From positions 1 through 41,764 of the forward strand of contig CANBDZ010000006.1 of assembly GCA_947367375.1 (NCBI GenBank): DNA of 41,764 nucleotides. Reading direction: 5' to 3'. Position 1 is the stretch's first letter, and each line of letters begins with the position of its first letter. The notes under the pieces were generated by a model. It was not told the DNA's origin. It searched no databases and saw only the letters and a program-made list of their open reading frames with translations. Source of the stretch: an uncultured Bacteroidales bacterium. GTDB lineage: Bacteria > Bacteroidota > Bacteroidia > Bacteroidales > UBA932. Positions 1 through 9,041 of this stretch are shown here, piece after piece. The position numbers and the translations under genes were made by a program.

Positions 1-2844
1 GCTGCAAAATACGTGCTCAGCGACAGCGAAGGAAAGGCGGAGATCACTAAGGTCAAGAAGAACACCTACATCCTTAAGGCCGAGCTCATGGGCTATAAGG
101 CATATACAAAGGAAATTGCAATCAGCAAGGACCTTGATCTGGGTACAATCGTAATGAGCGAGGATTCAGAGCTCATCGACGCAGCAAGCGTTTCAGCTGT
201 AGGTAACCCTATCGTTGTAAAGAAGGACACAATCGAGTACAACGCTTCTTCATTCAAGACATCGGATAATGACATGCTCGAGGACCTCCTCAAGAAGATC
301 CCAGGTGTCGAGGTGTCTTCAGACGGAACAGTGACAGCAAATGGTGAGACAATCAACAAGATCACCATCGACGGTAAGACCTTCTTCCTCGATGACCCTC
401 AGCTCGCTACAAAGAACCTTCCTGCAAAGATCGTAGAGAAGGTGAAGGTGGTTGAAAGAAAGTCAGAGCAGGCAAGATTTACAGGTATTGACGATGGTCA
501 GCAGGAGACCATCATCGACCTCTCTGTATATAAAGGAATGATGAACGGTTGGTTCGGTAACATCATGGGTGGTGGTGGCCACGACCTTCCAGAGAAGGGC
601 TACTACACTGAGGACAAGACCTTTATGGATGAAGGCTGGCGTTATCAGACAGCCGGTATCCTCGGAAACTTCAAGAGCAAGAGCCAGATCAGTATAATTG
701 TAAATGCCAACAACACCAATAACCGTGGTTTCAACGACCTCGCAGGCGGAATGATGCGTGGTATGATGGGCGGCGGTGGACGCCGAATGGGTGGCGGCAT
801 GCCAGGTGGCATGGGCGGAATGGGCGGCGGAAGCGGTATCACAAGCTCATGGATGGGAGGACTCAACGGAGCCTGGGACCTCTTCGATGACCGCATGGAG
901 CTCTCAAGCAACTATGTCTACAACGGTTCTACAAACTACGTTGAGGAGACAAGCTCGAAGGTAACCTTCATGGAGAACGGTAGCCATATGTTGAATGACA
1001 ACAACGGTTACAGCACAAATGGATCACAGGGACATAGAATCGGTATCAGACTCGATCACGAGTTCTCTAAGAATACATCTCTCCTCTTCGAACCTCAGTT
1101 CAACTTCGGTTCAGGAACATTCTCAGAGCATTCTGATTTCGCGACACGCACAGCGATGAATGCTGACACAACATTCACCAACAGCGGTTTCACCGACAAT
1201 GTGGGCGACAACCGCAACTGGACAGCAAGCGGACGCCTCCTCTATAGACAGCGTCTGGGCAAAGAGGGAAGAACATTCTCGGCAATGGTGAACTATAGCT
1301 TCAGCAACAACGAGATGTCCGGCTTGAACCAGTCTTTGACACGTACAGACCTCAATGCTGACAACGTGTTTGAAAACGAGATCGTAAACCAGAGATATGA
1401 TCAGGTTTCCAACAATTCATCGTTGAGCGGACGTATGGTATTCACAGAGTCACTTGCTGAAAACCTCTTCCTCGAAGCTAACTACGAATATGCTTGGAAC
1501 AGCAACCGCAGTGGCAAGGATACATACAACAGTGGAAACGTAAACCTTGGCGATGATGCTACATCATTGATATATAATCCAGTAGGCGAAGTTTATGATC
1601 CTACATATTCAAGCTCTATCCTCAATAACTATGTAAACCAGAGAGCAGGAGCAAGCTTCACTTGGCAGACTGAGGATCTCAACGCACAGATCGGAATCCA
1701 GGTTAACCCTACCAACACTCACAACGAGACAAACGGTGAGACTTACGACAGCAAGGTAGTGAACTGGTCGCCATCAGCGAGAATCAGATATATGATGAAT
1801 GACAACGCTCAGATGATGGTGAATTATGACGGACGTTCGTCGCAGCCTTCAACATCTCAGTTGATGCCGGTACCGGACAACACAGACCCTCTTAACGTTT
1901 CACTCGGTAACCCTTACCTTGAGTCATATTTCACTCACAATATGCGTGGAACGTTCAGATATACAAACATGAATACATTCACCTCTGTCAATGCACAGCT
2001 CGGTGGAAACTTTGTTCAGGATGCAATCACAAACGCTCAGTGGTATGACCAGTCAGGTGCACAGTACTCTATTCCTGTAAATGGTCCTGGTACAGGCTCG
2101 GCAAATGCTTCGATCATGGTGAACTCACCGATTGCAAAGTCTGATTTCTCTATCATGACCAACACAAGCGCACGCTACAACCAGTCGGTGTCATACATCG
2201 GAACAGGTACACTCAACTCTGATATGTACTATGATCCGGACAATGCTGAGTTCAACTATGCGCTCTTCCATAAGGACTATCCTTCATTGGGAGACTCAGA
2301 TGCATTCCTCACCAACAAGATCCGTTCATTGAATGTGACTGAGATGCTCCGACTCACTTACAGAAATGACTTCGTAGAACTCATCGCAGGTGGACGTACC
2401 AACATCTCAAAGTCTTGGTACACAATGAAGTCAGCTAATGTGAACACAACTTGGAACAATAATGTCTCATTTGAGATGAACTGGACTCTTCCATTCGGAA
2501 TGAACCTTATCAGTGACATGAACTATAACTGGTATAAGGGATATACAACAGCGCAGGAACCGGAGTTCATCCTCAATGCAGAGATTACTCAGCTCGTGTT
2601 CAACAACAAGGGAACCATCGCTCTCAGAGCCTACGACATCTTCAAGCAGGCGAAGAACCTGATGGTAACCGACGCATCCAACTATCACCAGGAGGTACGC
2701 AACAACACCCTCGGACGTTATGTGATTGTTTCATTCACATATAGATTCGGAACATTCAACAGAAACAGAAGAGGTGGAGCACCAAGCGGCGCTCCTCGCG
2801 GAATGCCGATGGGTATGCCTATGGGCGGCCCTCCAAGAATGTAG
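1..2844 (+). CDS. Outer membrane beta-barrel protein, TonB-receptor-like (5' truncated)
   Basis: The frame is open from base 1, so the N terminus (signal peptide and the start of a carboxypeptidase-regulatory-like domain) lies outside the window. The visible protein starts in the end of that domain (residues rich in KAELMGYKAYTKEI), then a plug-like segment with LLKKIPGVEVSSDGTV and INKITIDGKTFF, then a long barrel ending in VSFTYRFG. This order matches the OMP_b-brl_3 group of TonB-receptor-like proteins of Bacteroidetes, which sit in the outer membrane; the cargo is not identifiable. Two oddities are a Gly/Met-rich block at about bases 745-837 and a Gly/Pro/Met-rich C-terminal tail at about 2776-2841. 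The sensor kinase gene starts 21 bases downstream, which suggests one transcript. Family call is firm; substrate is unknown. Confidence 0.9.
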   Translation, partial: AAKYVLSDSEGKAEITKVKKNTYILKAELMGYKAYTKEIAISKDLDLGTIVMSEDSELIDAASVSAVGNPIVVKKDTIEYNASSFKTSDNDMLEDLLKKIPGVEVSSDGTVTANGETINKITIDGKTFFLDDPQLATKNLPAKIVEKVKVVERKSEQARFTGIDDGQQETIIDLSVYKGMMNGWFGNIMGGGGHDLPEKGYYTEDKTFMDEGWRYQTAGILGNFKSKSQISIIVNANNTNNRGFNDLAGGMMRGMMGGGGRRMGGGMPGGMGGMGGGSGITSSWMGGLNGAWDLFDDRMELSSNYVYNGSTNYVEETSSKVTFMENGSHMLNDNNGYSTNGSQGHRIGIRLDHEFSKNTSLLFEPQFNFGSGTFSEHSDFATRTAMNADTTFTNSGFTDNVGDNRNWTASGRLLYRQRLGKEGRTFSAMVNYSFSNNEMSGLNQSLTRTDLNADNVFENEIVNQRYDQVSNNSSLSGRMVFTESLAENLFLEANYEYAWNSNRSGKDTYNSGNVNLGDDATSLIYNPVGEVYDPTYSSSILNNYVNQRAGASFTWQTEDLNAQIGIQVNPTNTHNETNGETYDSKVVNWSPSARIRYMMNDNAQMMVNYDGRSSQPSTSQLMPVPDNTDPLNVSLGNPYLESYFTHNMRGTFRYTNMNTFTSVNAQLGGNFVQDAITNAQWYDQSGAQYSIPVNGPGTGSANASIMVNSPIAKSDFSIMTNTSARYNQSVSYIGTGTLNSDMYYDPDNAEFNYALFHKDYPSLGDSDAFLTNKIRSLNVTEMLRLTYRNDFVELIAGGRTNISKSWYTMKSANVNTTWNNNVSFEMNWTLPFGMNLISDMNYNWYKGYTTAQEPEFILNAEITQLVFNNKGTIALRAYDIFKQAKNLMVTDASNYHQEVRNNTLGRYVIVSFTYRFGTFNRNRRGGAPSGAPRGMPMGMPMGGPPRM

Positions 2845-2865
2845 TCAGTATAGACTCTTTTCCAT

Positions 2866-4032
2866 ATGACAAGAAGGAACACAAATTCAGATAGGAATGA
2901 AAACATTCTGTATCTGACGGTGTGGGTGGTCATTGCTCTCCTACCGGTTGTGCTTGAACTTTGGGAACTCATCAACAACCATGGGTTTACCTGGAAGTTT
3001 GTGCATCGCTGGTGGGTAGGTATGATACCGTTGGCTATCATATTCCTCGTACATAACTATCTCCTTATCCCTAAGCTGATGAAGAGGGGTAAGATGAAGG
3101 GGTATTGTCTGAGTTTGCTGGTTATACTTTCTCTGTATGGCGGTCTTCAGCAGGTCGCAGTGCAGCAGATGCGCAGGGAGTTCAGAGAGCGTATTATGGA
3201 GCAGAGGCAGCGTTTCGAAATGAATGACGCTCCTCCGATGCGACCTGAGCCGGCTCCGGAGATGCGTCCAGACCGAAATCCTCAGATTCGCCCTCAGGGC
3301 CCTGGCGGACCTATGCCTTCGAGAATGTTCCTTTTCCCGCTTCTGTTCAAGATAATGCTTGCTGCGCTGACGTTGGGTATAAATGTCGCCATCTCGTTGT
3401 CATTCACCTACAATCGAGAGCAGGCCAAAAGAGAAGAACTTCTTAAAAACCGACTTCAGGAAGAACTGAAATACCTTAAGCAGCAGATCAGTCCGCATTT
3501 CCTCATGAATGTCCTCAACAATATTCACGAAATGACGGAAGAGAACATAAAGGAGGCTCAGGATATGATCCTGGAACTTTCTTATCTGATGAGATACGTC
3601 CTGTATGAAAGTGAAAATGCAATGACGACCCTTGCTGCAGAGTCTCGTTTCATTTCCAGCTATGTCGCTTTGATGAAGCGAAGGTATGTTGAGGGAATCG
3701 TAAAGGTAAGTCTTGACATCCACAATAAGGCTTCTGAAAACATAACCCTTCCTCCGCTGCTCTTCATTTCATTCATTGAGAACGCTTTTAAGCACGGTGT
3801 GAGCTACAATAATGAGACTCACATCGACATAAAGCTCAATGAGGAGAACGGAAGAATAATGTTCATCTGCGACAACACTATCCCTCAGAAGAAGTCAGTT
3901 GCAAAAGAAGGGGGAGTGGGGCTGTCCAATGTCAGAAGACGCCTTGACCTCCTTTACGGAGAAGACTATTCTCTCGACATAAATCAGGATGAACACACAC
4001 ATTCAGTAAAATTGATTATTCCATGCCGATGA
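2866..4032 (+). CDS. LytS/YehU-type sensor histidine kinase
   Basis: This 388-residue membrane kinase has four predicted hydrophobic segments (about residues 13-34, 49-69, 78-96 and 152-181) followed by a His_kinase domain. The phosphoacceptor is His211 in QQISPHFLMNVLNN, and the ATPase part shows IENAFKHG and GVGLSNVRRRL. Positively charged loops put the kinase in the cytoplasm and the 50-residue loop between segments 3 and 4 (about 97-151) in the periplasm. That loop is unusually rich in Met, Pro and Arg (NDAPPMRPEPAPEMRPD), recalling the Met-rich blocks of the upstream barrel protein. The gene overlaps the response regulator in an ATGA arrangement, so the two are very probably translated together. 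Function as a two-component sensor is confident; the signal is unknown. Confidence 0.93.
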   Translation: MTRRNTNSDRNENILYLTVWVVIALLPVVLELWELINNHGFTWKFVHRWWVGMIPLAIIFLVHNYLLIPKLMKRGKMKGYCLSLLVILSLYGGLQQVAVQQMRREFRERIMEQRQRFEMNDAPPMRPEPAPEMRPDRNPQIRPQGPGGPMPSRMFLFPLLFKIMLAALTLGINVAISLSFTYNREQAKREELLKNRLQEELKYLKQQISPHFLMNVLNNIHEMTEENIKEAQDMILELSYLMRYVLYESENAMTTLAAESRFISSYVALMKRRYVEGIVKVSLDIHNKASENITLPPLLFISFIENAFKHGVSYNNETHIDIKLNEENGRIMFICDNTIPQKKSVAKEGGVGLSNVRRRLDLLYGEDYSLDINQDEHTHSVKLIIPCR

Positions 4033-4742
4033 ACATAAGATGTCTGATAGTAGATGACGAGCCTCTGGCTCTCAACAGATTGAAGCGACATGTCTTGAGG
4101 TTCCCTTATCTGGAACTCGTTGACTCGTGCTATAGTGCAGAGGATGCTGAGCGTGCTTTGCAGGCGAATGAGGTGGATCTTATATTCGTTGACATCAATA
4201 TGCCCGACACCAACGGAATGAGCTTCATCCGTTCGTTGGAGAATCCGCCGATGGTAGTGTTTGTGACAGCATATGCCGAATATGCGGTCGAGAGCTATAA
4301 GGTCAATGCGGTGGACTATCTGCTCAAGCCATATAGCGGCGAAGACTTCGAACGTACCGCAGAGAAAGTGTACAAGCATTGGCAGCTGCTCAATAACCAG
4401 GGTGTAAAGACCGAGACTCCTGAAGCTGACGTCCTTTACCTGAAATGCGAACACAGGTTTGTCCGTGTGGAATGTGATCAGATAAAGTTCATCGAAGGAA
4501 ACAACGAGTACCTGAAGGTGCACCTTGTTTCAGGAGAACCATTCCTGACCCATATGACCTTCAAGCAGATATCGGAATCTCTGCCGGGCAATTTCATTCA
4601 GATACACAGATCATATCTCGTGAACATGAAGCACGCTGTCTCAGCCGAGCGCACAATCGTTTCCCTGAACGACGGCACCATTCTTCCGGTAAGTGACTCC
4701 AGAAGAAACGACCTGCTCCAGTATATGAATGCTGTAAAATAA
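4029..4742 (+). CDS. LytTR-family response regulator
   Basis: A CheY-like receiver domain (about residues 1-115; IRCLIVDDEP acidic pocket, phosphoacceptor Asp55 in IFVDINMPDTNG, conserved VTAYAEYAVES and DYLLKPY) is joined to a C-terminal LytTR DNA-binding domain (about 135-237; IEGNNEYLKVH, FIQIHRSYLVN). I chose the ATG at 4029 because it forms a 4-base ATGA overlap with the kinase stop and leaves the usual short N terminus; an ATG two codons earlier (4023) is also possible. It should be phosphorylated by the kinase encoded upstream and regulate transcription, plausibly of the barrel-protein operon. The next gene converges on it with only 3 bases between the stop codons, and no terminator hairpin is visible. 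Confidence 0.94.
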   Translation: MNIRCLIVDDEPLALNRLKRHVLRFPYLELVDSCYSAEDAERALQANEVDLIFVDINMPDTNGMSFIRSLENPPMVVFVTAYAEYAVESYKVNAVDYLLKPYSGEDFERTAEKVYKHWQLLNNQGVKTETPEADVLYLKCEHRFVRVECDQIKFIEGNNEYLKVHLVSGEPFLTHMTFKQISESLPGNFIQIHRSYLVNMKHAVSAERTIVSLNDGTILPVSDSRRNDLLQYMNAVK

Positions 4743-4745
4743 TCT

Positions 4746-6620
4746 TTAATATACGAACATCCAGCTGTCAGCTACGGATGATGCTCCGCTTTCGTCGACT
4801 GCGGTGACTATGAGGATGTACTCGCTGCCCTTGGCGAGGTTGCTGAGAACAGCATACTTTTCTGTGGTCTTTTCTATGTAGTACAGGTCAGGGGACAGGA
4901 ACATTGTCTCCTGTGCTCTGAGTACTGAACTCTGAAGTGTGTTTGTCCACAGATAGTTGTCTGTAGCTCGGATTATGTACCTGAATCCGGCAGCTTCTCC
5001 ACCGCTTACATTCCATCTGATGCGGTCCTGACCGTTTTCTGAAACTACAGCTTCTTCGATTTCGACAGTATGTCCGCTGTATGGAACAGCTTTCGTTCTG
5101 AATGTCTCGGTGAACAGCTTTCCATAGACTCCCATAGCATTTACAGGAAGGAACACGACTGTCATCTCGGTGTCAGGATTCAGCTGCTTTCTGATGAAAG
5201 TTTCTGAACTGCTGTCATATATTACAGCAGGTCCTCCCGGATAAATGATGTAGTTGATGATGTCTTCCTCAGTCTTGAAGTGTAACATTGTCTCCTGGGA
5301 CAAGAGGGCTGCATAAACTATTGAAGCTCCTTTGGCGGTAAAGTCCAATGAAATGCTTGTCATGTCTATAGAAAGGCCGGAATATGTAACGTCTATAGTT
5401 CCGCCTGGCTTCAGCTTCTCTGTGTTGATCTCGGTGTAGATGAAGTCGTCAGCTGTGTAGGCTCCGCTGTCCTTATGTGGAAGGATCCACATGACATAGT
5501 TCTGACCTGGCTCGATCAGAATGTCTCCGAGTTCTTTCTGGAACCTGAATGCGGAACCTTCATAAGTGACCTTGTCGGTTGCGTTTGTGTACAGTGTGTT
5601 GTACTGTGCCTCATTTACCAGATTTCCGGATGTGAAGTCACGCTCAAAAGCTTCCTTCTTAGAGATGCCGCAGTAGAATGAAGATACGTTCTCCATCTTG
5701 ATTTTCACCTTGATGCTCTGGAAAGTGGAAGAAACCTGCTCGATGCTTACTGCCGGACTTGCCAATTCGTCGATTGCAAGCGGTATTGTAGAGATACCCG
5801 AGCGTTTCACTGTGATTTCCTTACCCTCCTTGAGTGTAAACATCTGCTTCTGGCCGTCAGTAGTGTTTACGGTGATGGCCATGCCTGTGTAGGTCTGGTG
5901 TGGCACAACCACATAGAAAGGTGTGCCTTCAGGTCCGATCTTCACACCTTCTCCGCAATCGAGTCTGAGCGTGTTGACTCCATAAGTGTAGTCAGGATCA
6001 AGGTTATATTCGCGATCAGCAGGAATATAACACATGTCACCGCCGGTCTCGCTGGCGATAATTTCATTTGTGTGAATGGATATGGATGATACCTTTATAT
6101 TTACAGCTTCTGTAGATATCAGCAGCCTGAGCACGCCGGCTGCATTGGAAAAATGCAACTCCGTGTCATAGGACACGTCGCTGACCATCGGCATGGTGTT
6201 GTCTGCGAATGTGCCTTCTGCGTACTGCTGGACGTTAGGAATGGTAAGATATATTTCTTTTTCCGCATCGGGACCGCTCATGTAGATGCCTTCTGCCGGG
6301 TAGGCAGCTATCACTCCTGTTGAAAGGTCCATGAAGTCAATGCCGTCTTCTGGATAGAATGCGGCAAAAGCGGAAGCGTCATCTTCTGTATAATAGATCT
6401 TGTCATAAGAGCCGGACAGGAGAATTCTGTCACCCTTAGACCACAGAACCTTTCTTATGTTGCTTGAATTGTCTGGGCTCAACTGGGTCTTTGTGTCCGG
6501 TGTTTCAGCGATTCGTGCTGTTATTGCATTATGTGGTACGGCAGCTGGCTCCTTTTCTTCAACCATAGCGCAGGCAGAGAAGAGAATCAGTGCTGATAAT
6601 TTCAGAATTGTTCGTTTCAT
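4746..6620 (-). CDS. Fimbrillin-like surface lipoprotein
   Basis: I use the ATG at 6620 rather than the longer open frame because it gives a lipoprotein signal (MKRTILKLSALILFSAC) and is preceded by a good AGGAGG nine bases upstream, which is uncommon in Bacteroidetes. The N-terminal region carries the pattern ITARIAETPDTKTQLSP, then VLWSKGDRILLSG, then FYPEDG and AAYPAEG, typical of the fimbrillin-like domain of Bacteroidales lipoproteins. The remaining roughly 400 residues look like successive beta-sandwich modules, with a last fibronectin-III-like repeat (EYILIVTAVDESG). It is probably exported and anchored to the outer membrane. Whether it polymerises or acts as an adhesin cannot be told. 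It is likely co-transcribed with the small ORF that ends 16 bases upstream. Confidence 0.82.
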   Translation of the reverse strand: MKRTILKLSALILFSACAMVEEKEPAAVPHNAITARIAETPDTKTQLSPDNSSNIRKVLWSKGDRILLSGSYDKIYYTEDDASAFAAFYPEDGIDFMDLSTGVIAAYPAEGIYMSGPDAEKEIYLTIPNVQQYAEGTFADNTMPMVSDVSYDTELHFSNAAGVLRLLISTEAVNIKVSSISIHTNEIIASETGGDMCYIPADREYNLDPDYTYGVNTLRLDCGEGVKIGPEGTPFYVVVPHQTYTGMAITVNTTDGQKQMFTLKEGKEITVKRSGISTIPLAIDELASPAVSIEQVSSTFQSIKVKIKMENVSSFYCGISKKEAFERDFTSGNLVNEAQYNTLYTNATDKVTYEGSAFRFQKELGDILIEPGQNYVMWILPHKDSGAYTADDFIYTEINTEKLKPGGTIDVTYSGLSIDMTSISLDFTAKGASIVYAALLSQETMLHFKTEEDIINYIIYPGGPAVIYDSSSETFIRKQLNPDTEMTVVFLPVNAMGVYGKLFTETFRTKAVPYSGHTVEIEEAVVSENGQDRIRWNVSGGEAAGFRYIIRATDNYLWTNTLQSSVLRAQETMFLSPDLYYIEKTTEKYAVLSNLAKGSEYILIVTAVDESGASSVADSWMFVY

Positions 6621-6636
6621 AACGCAGGTCCTCCTG

Positions 6637-6777
6637 TTATTCAAAGAAATCCGAGAAGTCGTCAGAATCCTCGAACATGTCCTCGGTAAGACCGCTCTGT
6701 ACAAGCAGACACTGCTCGGTCTCCAGGCATATCACCTCCATCTGAGGAGGTAAATATTTCATTCTTTCAATCTTCAT
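6637..6777 (-). CDS. Small acidic 46-residue protein upstream of fimbrillin-like lipoprotein
   Basis: A short ATG-to-TAA frame lies directly upstream of the lipoprotein gene on the same strand. The product begins MKIERMKYLPPQMEVI, has a central CLETEQCLLVQSG, and ends in a very acidic, aromatic tail (FEDSDDFSDFFE). There is no signal peptide. From general familiarity, short proteins with the layout YxPPxxEVI...LCxSG...acidic tail are often found beside Bacteroidales fimbrillin-like or other surface lipoprotein genes, and their function is unknown. Support for coding is the layout, the lack of any other gene in the gap, and the well-placed ribosome site of the next gene just after its stop. 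It could be a leader peptide rather than a stable protein. Confidence 0.62.
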   Translation of the reverse strand: MKIERMKYLPPQMEVICLETEQCLLVQSGLTEDMFEDSDDFSDFFE

Positions 6778-6784
6778 AGTAAGG

Positions 6785-6792
6785 CAAATTTA
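6785..6792 (-). promoter_or_regulatory. Possible -7 element for the small ORF/lipoprotein operon
   Basis: On the minus strand this reads TAAATTTG, matching the Bacteroidetes -7 consensus TAnnTTTG, 8 bases before the small ORF start. No TTTG is seen at the right distance for a -33 element, so the call is weak. Confidence 0.35.
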
Positions 6793-6836
6793 ATAAAATA
6801 TACGAATAATTCGTAACTCTTCTGTACAAAAAATAC

Positions 6837-6844
6837 TATATTTG
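6837..6844 (+). promoter_or_regulatory. -7 promoter element for the porin operon
   Basis: TATATTTG matches TAnnTTTG and lies 94 bases before the porin ATG, in the divergent intergenic region. Transcription would begin near 6850 and leave a leader of about 90 bases. A matching -33 element is not evident. Confidence 0.5.
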
Positions 6845-6938
6845 TCTGTCAATTCCCTCTTGCTATCTGCGAATGGCAATCGTATCGAATGGATAATCTA
6901 CGCAATAACAATAATTAACCAACTAAACCTTCAATATT

Positions 6939-8345
6939 ATGAAAAAGGTATTTATGATGTCGCTTTTGGCTTTTATGTCGCTTGCGGCTTTCGCTCAGAA
7001 CACTGAAGTGAACCAGTACGGACAGAAGGTAACGGCTTTGCCTATTGACGCTACAGTTCAGGATGGTATCCTTGTGCTCCAGAATAAGGAGGCAAACTAC
7101 AAGATGTGGTTCGATATCCGCGTTCAGGGAGACGCTGCTGTCTTCTTCGGATATGACAAGAATCTTACTCAGATCGGTAACGGTATGCTTATGCGCCGTA
7201 CTCGTTTCGCAGTAAAGGCTCAGCTCGACAAGAACTGGTATGGTGAGCTCGATACAGACTGGACTTCTGGTACTCCTGAGCTCAAGGATGCTTACCTCGG
7301 TTTCACAGGTGTCAAGAACCTCGAGATCAAGATGGGTAACTTCAAGGAGAACTTCTCTATCCAGAGAAACACAACTTCACGTTATCTTCAGTTCATGGAG
7401 CGTCCAATGGTGACTTATCTTGCACCATCACGCCACATGGGTATCAACTTCAAGTATTCTCTCCCTCATATCTGGGCTAGTGCAGGTGTATTCGGTCCTG
7501 CTCTCGAGGATGCTGAGACTATGACAGCTTTCCAGGATGGTAACAAGGACTACGGTCTTAATGTCGGCCTTTCATACACTGGTAAGCTCGTTTATCGTCC
7601 TATCAACAACAAGACAACTTCACTCCACATCGGTGCAGCTGCTTCTTACAGAAACCCTAAGACTTCTTCTACAGATGGTTACAACGCAGTACGTTACAGC
7701 ACACGTAACACAACAGGTGTAAACCGTAAGAAGTTCATCGACACAGATGCTATCCAGTATCTCGATCACGAGTTCGCTTACACATTCGAGCTTGCAGGTC
7801 ACCACAAGGGCCTCCGTTGGGAGGGTGCTTACATCGCACGTAAGCCTTTCGTAGACGAGGCTAAGTGGATCGACAAGAACGGTGAGGCTCCTAACATGCA
7901 GCAGGCATGGGGATGGTACGCTCAGGCAGGTTACCTCCTCTTTGGCGGAAGCCAGAACTATGATGCAGGTGGAGCTAAGTACACTCGTACAACCAACGGA
8001 AGAGATTGGGGCGACGTCGAGCTTTGCGCACGCGTTGAGTACGTTGACTTCAACCTTTCTAAGTATGTGATGGGTGGCTCGGCTTACGCTTACTCACTCG
8101 GTATCAACTACCACGTGACTAAGAACGTCAAGTTCGTGATCAACTACCAGTACAACGACAACGACATCTTCGCTAACGGTAAGGGTGCTCAGGACGGTAC
8201 TGACAAGACAGCTAAGGGTCCTTACAGAACAGGTTACGACGCTGCAGGTAACGTAACTTACTATCCTGGTGACATCGCTTCAGACAGTAAGAGCAAGGGT
8301 ATCGACTACCACATGCTCGCATGCCGTTTCCAGGTTGCTTTCTAA
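6939..8345 (+). CDS. OprO/OprP-type (phosphate-selective) outer membrane porin
   Basis: The 468-residue product has a cleavable signal peptide (MKKVFMMSLLAFMSLAAFAQ) and a beta-barrel body with the OprP-family signature: MRRTRFAVKAQLDKNWYGEL, the DAYLGF strand, MGNFKENFSIQ and ERPMVTYLAPSRHMG. In characterised members the barrel forms a trimeric channel preferring phosphate or polyphosphate; in Bacteroidetes the selectivity is mostly unproven. Codon use is strongly biased (CTC, GAG, AAG, GGT), as expected for an abundant protein. It is the first gene of a same-strand run that continues with a lamin-tail lipoprotein, two CYTH-type proteins and an anion transporter, which favours a role in phosphate or other anion uptake. 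Confidence 0.88.
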   Translation: MKKVFMMSLLAFMSLAAFAQNTEVNQYGQKVTALPIDATVQDGILVLQNKEANYKMWFDIRVQGDAAVFFGYDKNLTQIGNGMLMRRTRFAVKAQLDKNWYGELDTDWTSGTPELKDAYLGFTGVKNLEIKMGNFKENFSIQRNTTSRYLQFMERPMVTYLAPSRHMGINFKYSLPHIWASAGVFGPALEDAETMTAFQDGNKDYGLNVGLSYTGKLVYRPINNKTTSLHIGAAASYRNPKTSSTDGYNAVRYSTRNTTGVNRKKFIDTDAIQYLDHEFAYTFELAGHHKGLRWEGAYIARKPFVDEAKWIDKNGEAPNMQQAWGWYAQAGYLLFGGSQNYDAGGAKYTRTTNGRDWGDVELCARVEYVDFNLSKYVMGGSAYAYSLGINYHVTKNVKFVINYQYNDNDIFANGKGAQDGTDKTAKGPYRTGYDAAGNVTYYPGDIASDSKSKGIDYHMLACRFQVAF

Positions 8346-8389
8346 AGATCAAAACAAACCAAAAATAAACCATTAAAATTAAAAACATC

Positions 8390-9013
8390 ATGAAAAAGTT
8401 TTTTGTACTCGCAGCTGCGGCTGCATTCGCCCTTGTTGCATGTAACAAGGACAACCCTACAGTTGACGGTAGCGGTAACAAGGACAATGAGACTAAGGTA
8501 TCAGGCGTTGTTCTCAACGAGCTTTCAGGTGCTGCCAAGTTCATCGAGCTTTACAACACAACTGACAAGGAGATCTCTCTCGAGGGTCTTTGCCTCGTTA
8601 AGTATGACTCTTCTAAGGATGGTGGAAAGTCTACAACTTGGACTGGTAAGGCAGGTATGAAGATCGCTGCTAAGGGTTATGTAGTTCTTGAGAGCTCTGA
8701 CCTTGCTGACGAGGCTGAAGGTGGTGATCCTAAATATGCTTATGAGTCGGCTAACCACGTATTCAAGGGTGGCCTTTCTGGTAAGAAGAACCTCAAGATT
8801 GAACTCGTAGACGCACAGGAGAACGTTCTTGACGCTTTCGCACGTGGTGAGGAAGGTGCAGGTTGGAACCAGGTATCTGGCTTCAACAATGACAAGAAGC
8901 ACACATTCTCACGCGTTCCAGACGGAACAGGTGAGTGGGCATATGCAGATCCTACTAAGGGCGCAGCTAACGGCGCTAAGGTTGCTGACATTGAGATGGC
9001 TCCTGAGATGTAA
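8390..9013 (+). CDS. Lamin-tail-domain lipoprotein
   Basis: A 207-residue protein with a lipoprotein signal (FALVACNKD) and then a single lamin tail domain: VVLNELSGAAKFIELYN, ISLEGLCLVKYD, YVVLES, KIELVDAQENVLDAF, HTFSRVPDGTGEW and the closing DPTKGAANG. Lamin tail domains in bacteria are small immunoglobulin-like folds on secreted or surface proteins, often beside nucleases or phosphatases; here the domain is alone. It starts 44 bases after the porin and shares its biased codon use, so it is probably produced from the same transcript at a high level. It might be a surface accessory of the porin, but that is inference. Confidence 0.82.
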   Translation: MKKFFVLAAAAAFALVACNKDNPTVDGSGNKDNETKVSGVVLNELSGAAKFIELYNTTDKEISLEGLCLVKYDSSKDGGKSTTWTGKAGMKIAAKGYVVLESSDLADEAEGGDPKYAYESANHVFKGGLSGKKNLKIELVDAQENVLDAFARGEEGAGWNQVSGFNNDKKHTFSRVPDGTGEWAYADPTKGAANGAKVADIEMAPEM

Positions 9014-9041
9014 TTCTTCCTTAATAGAATCTTAACGAACT

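Noticed and set aside
3984..4523. 179-codon minus-strand frame across the kinase/regulator junction
   Set aside because: Antisense to receiver and LytTR domains that are clearly coding.
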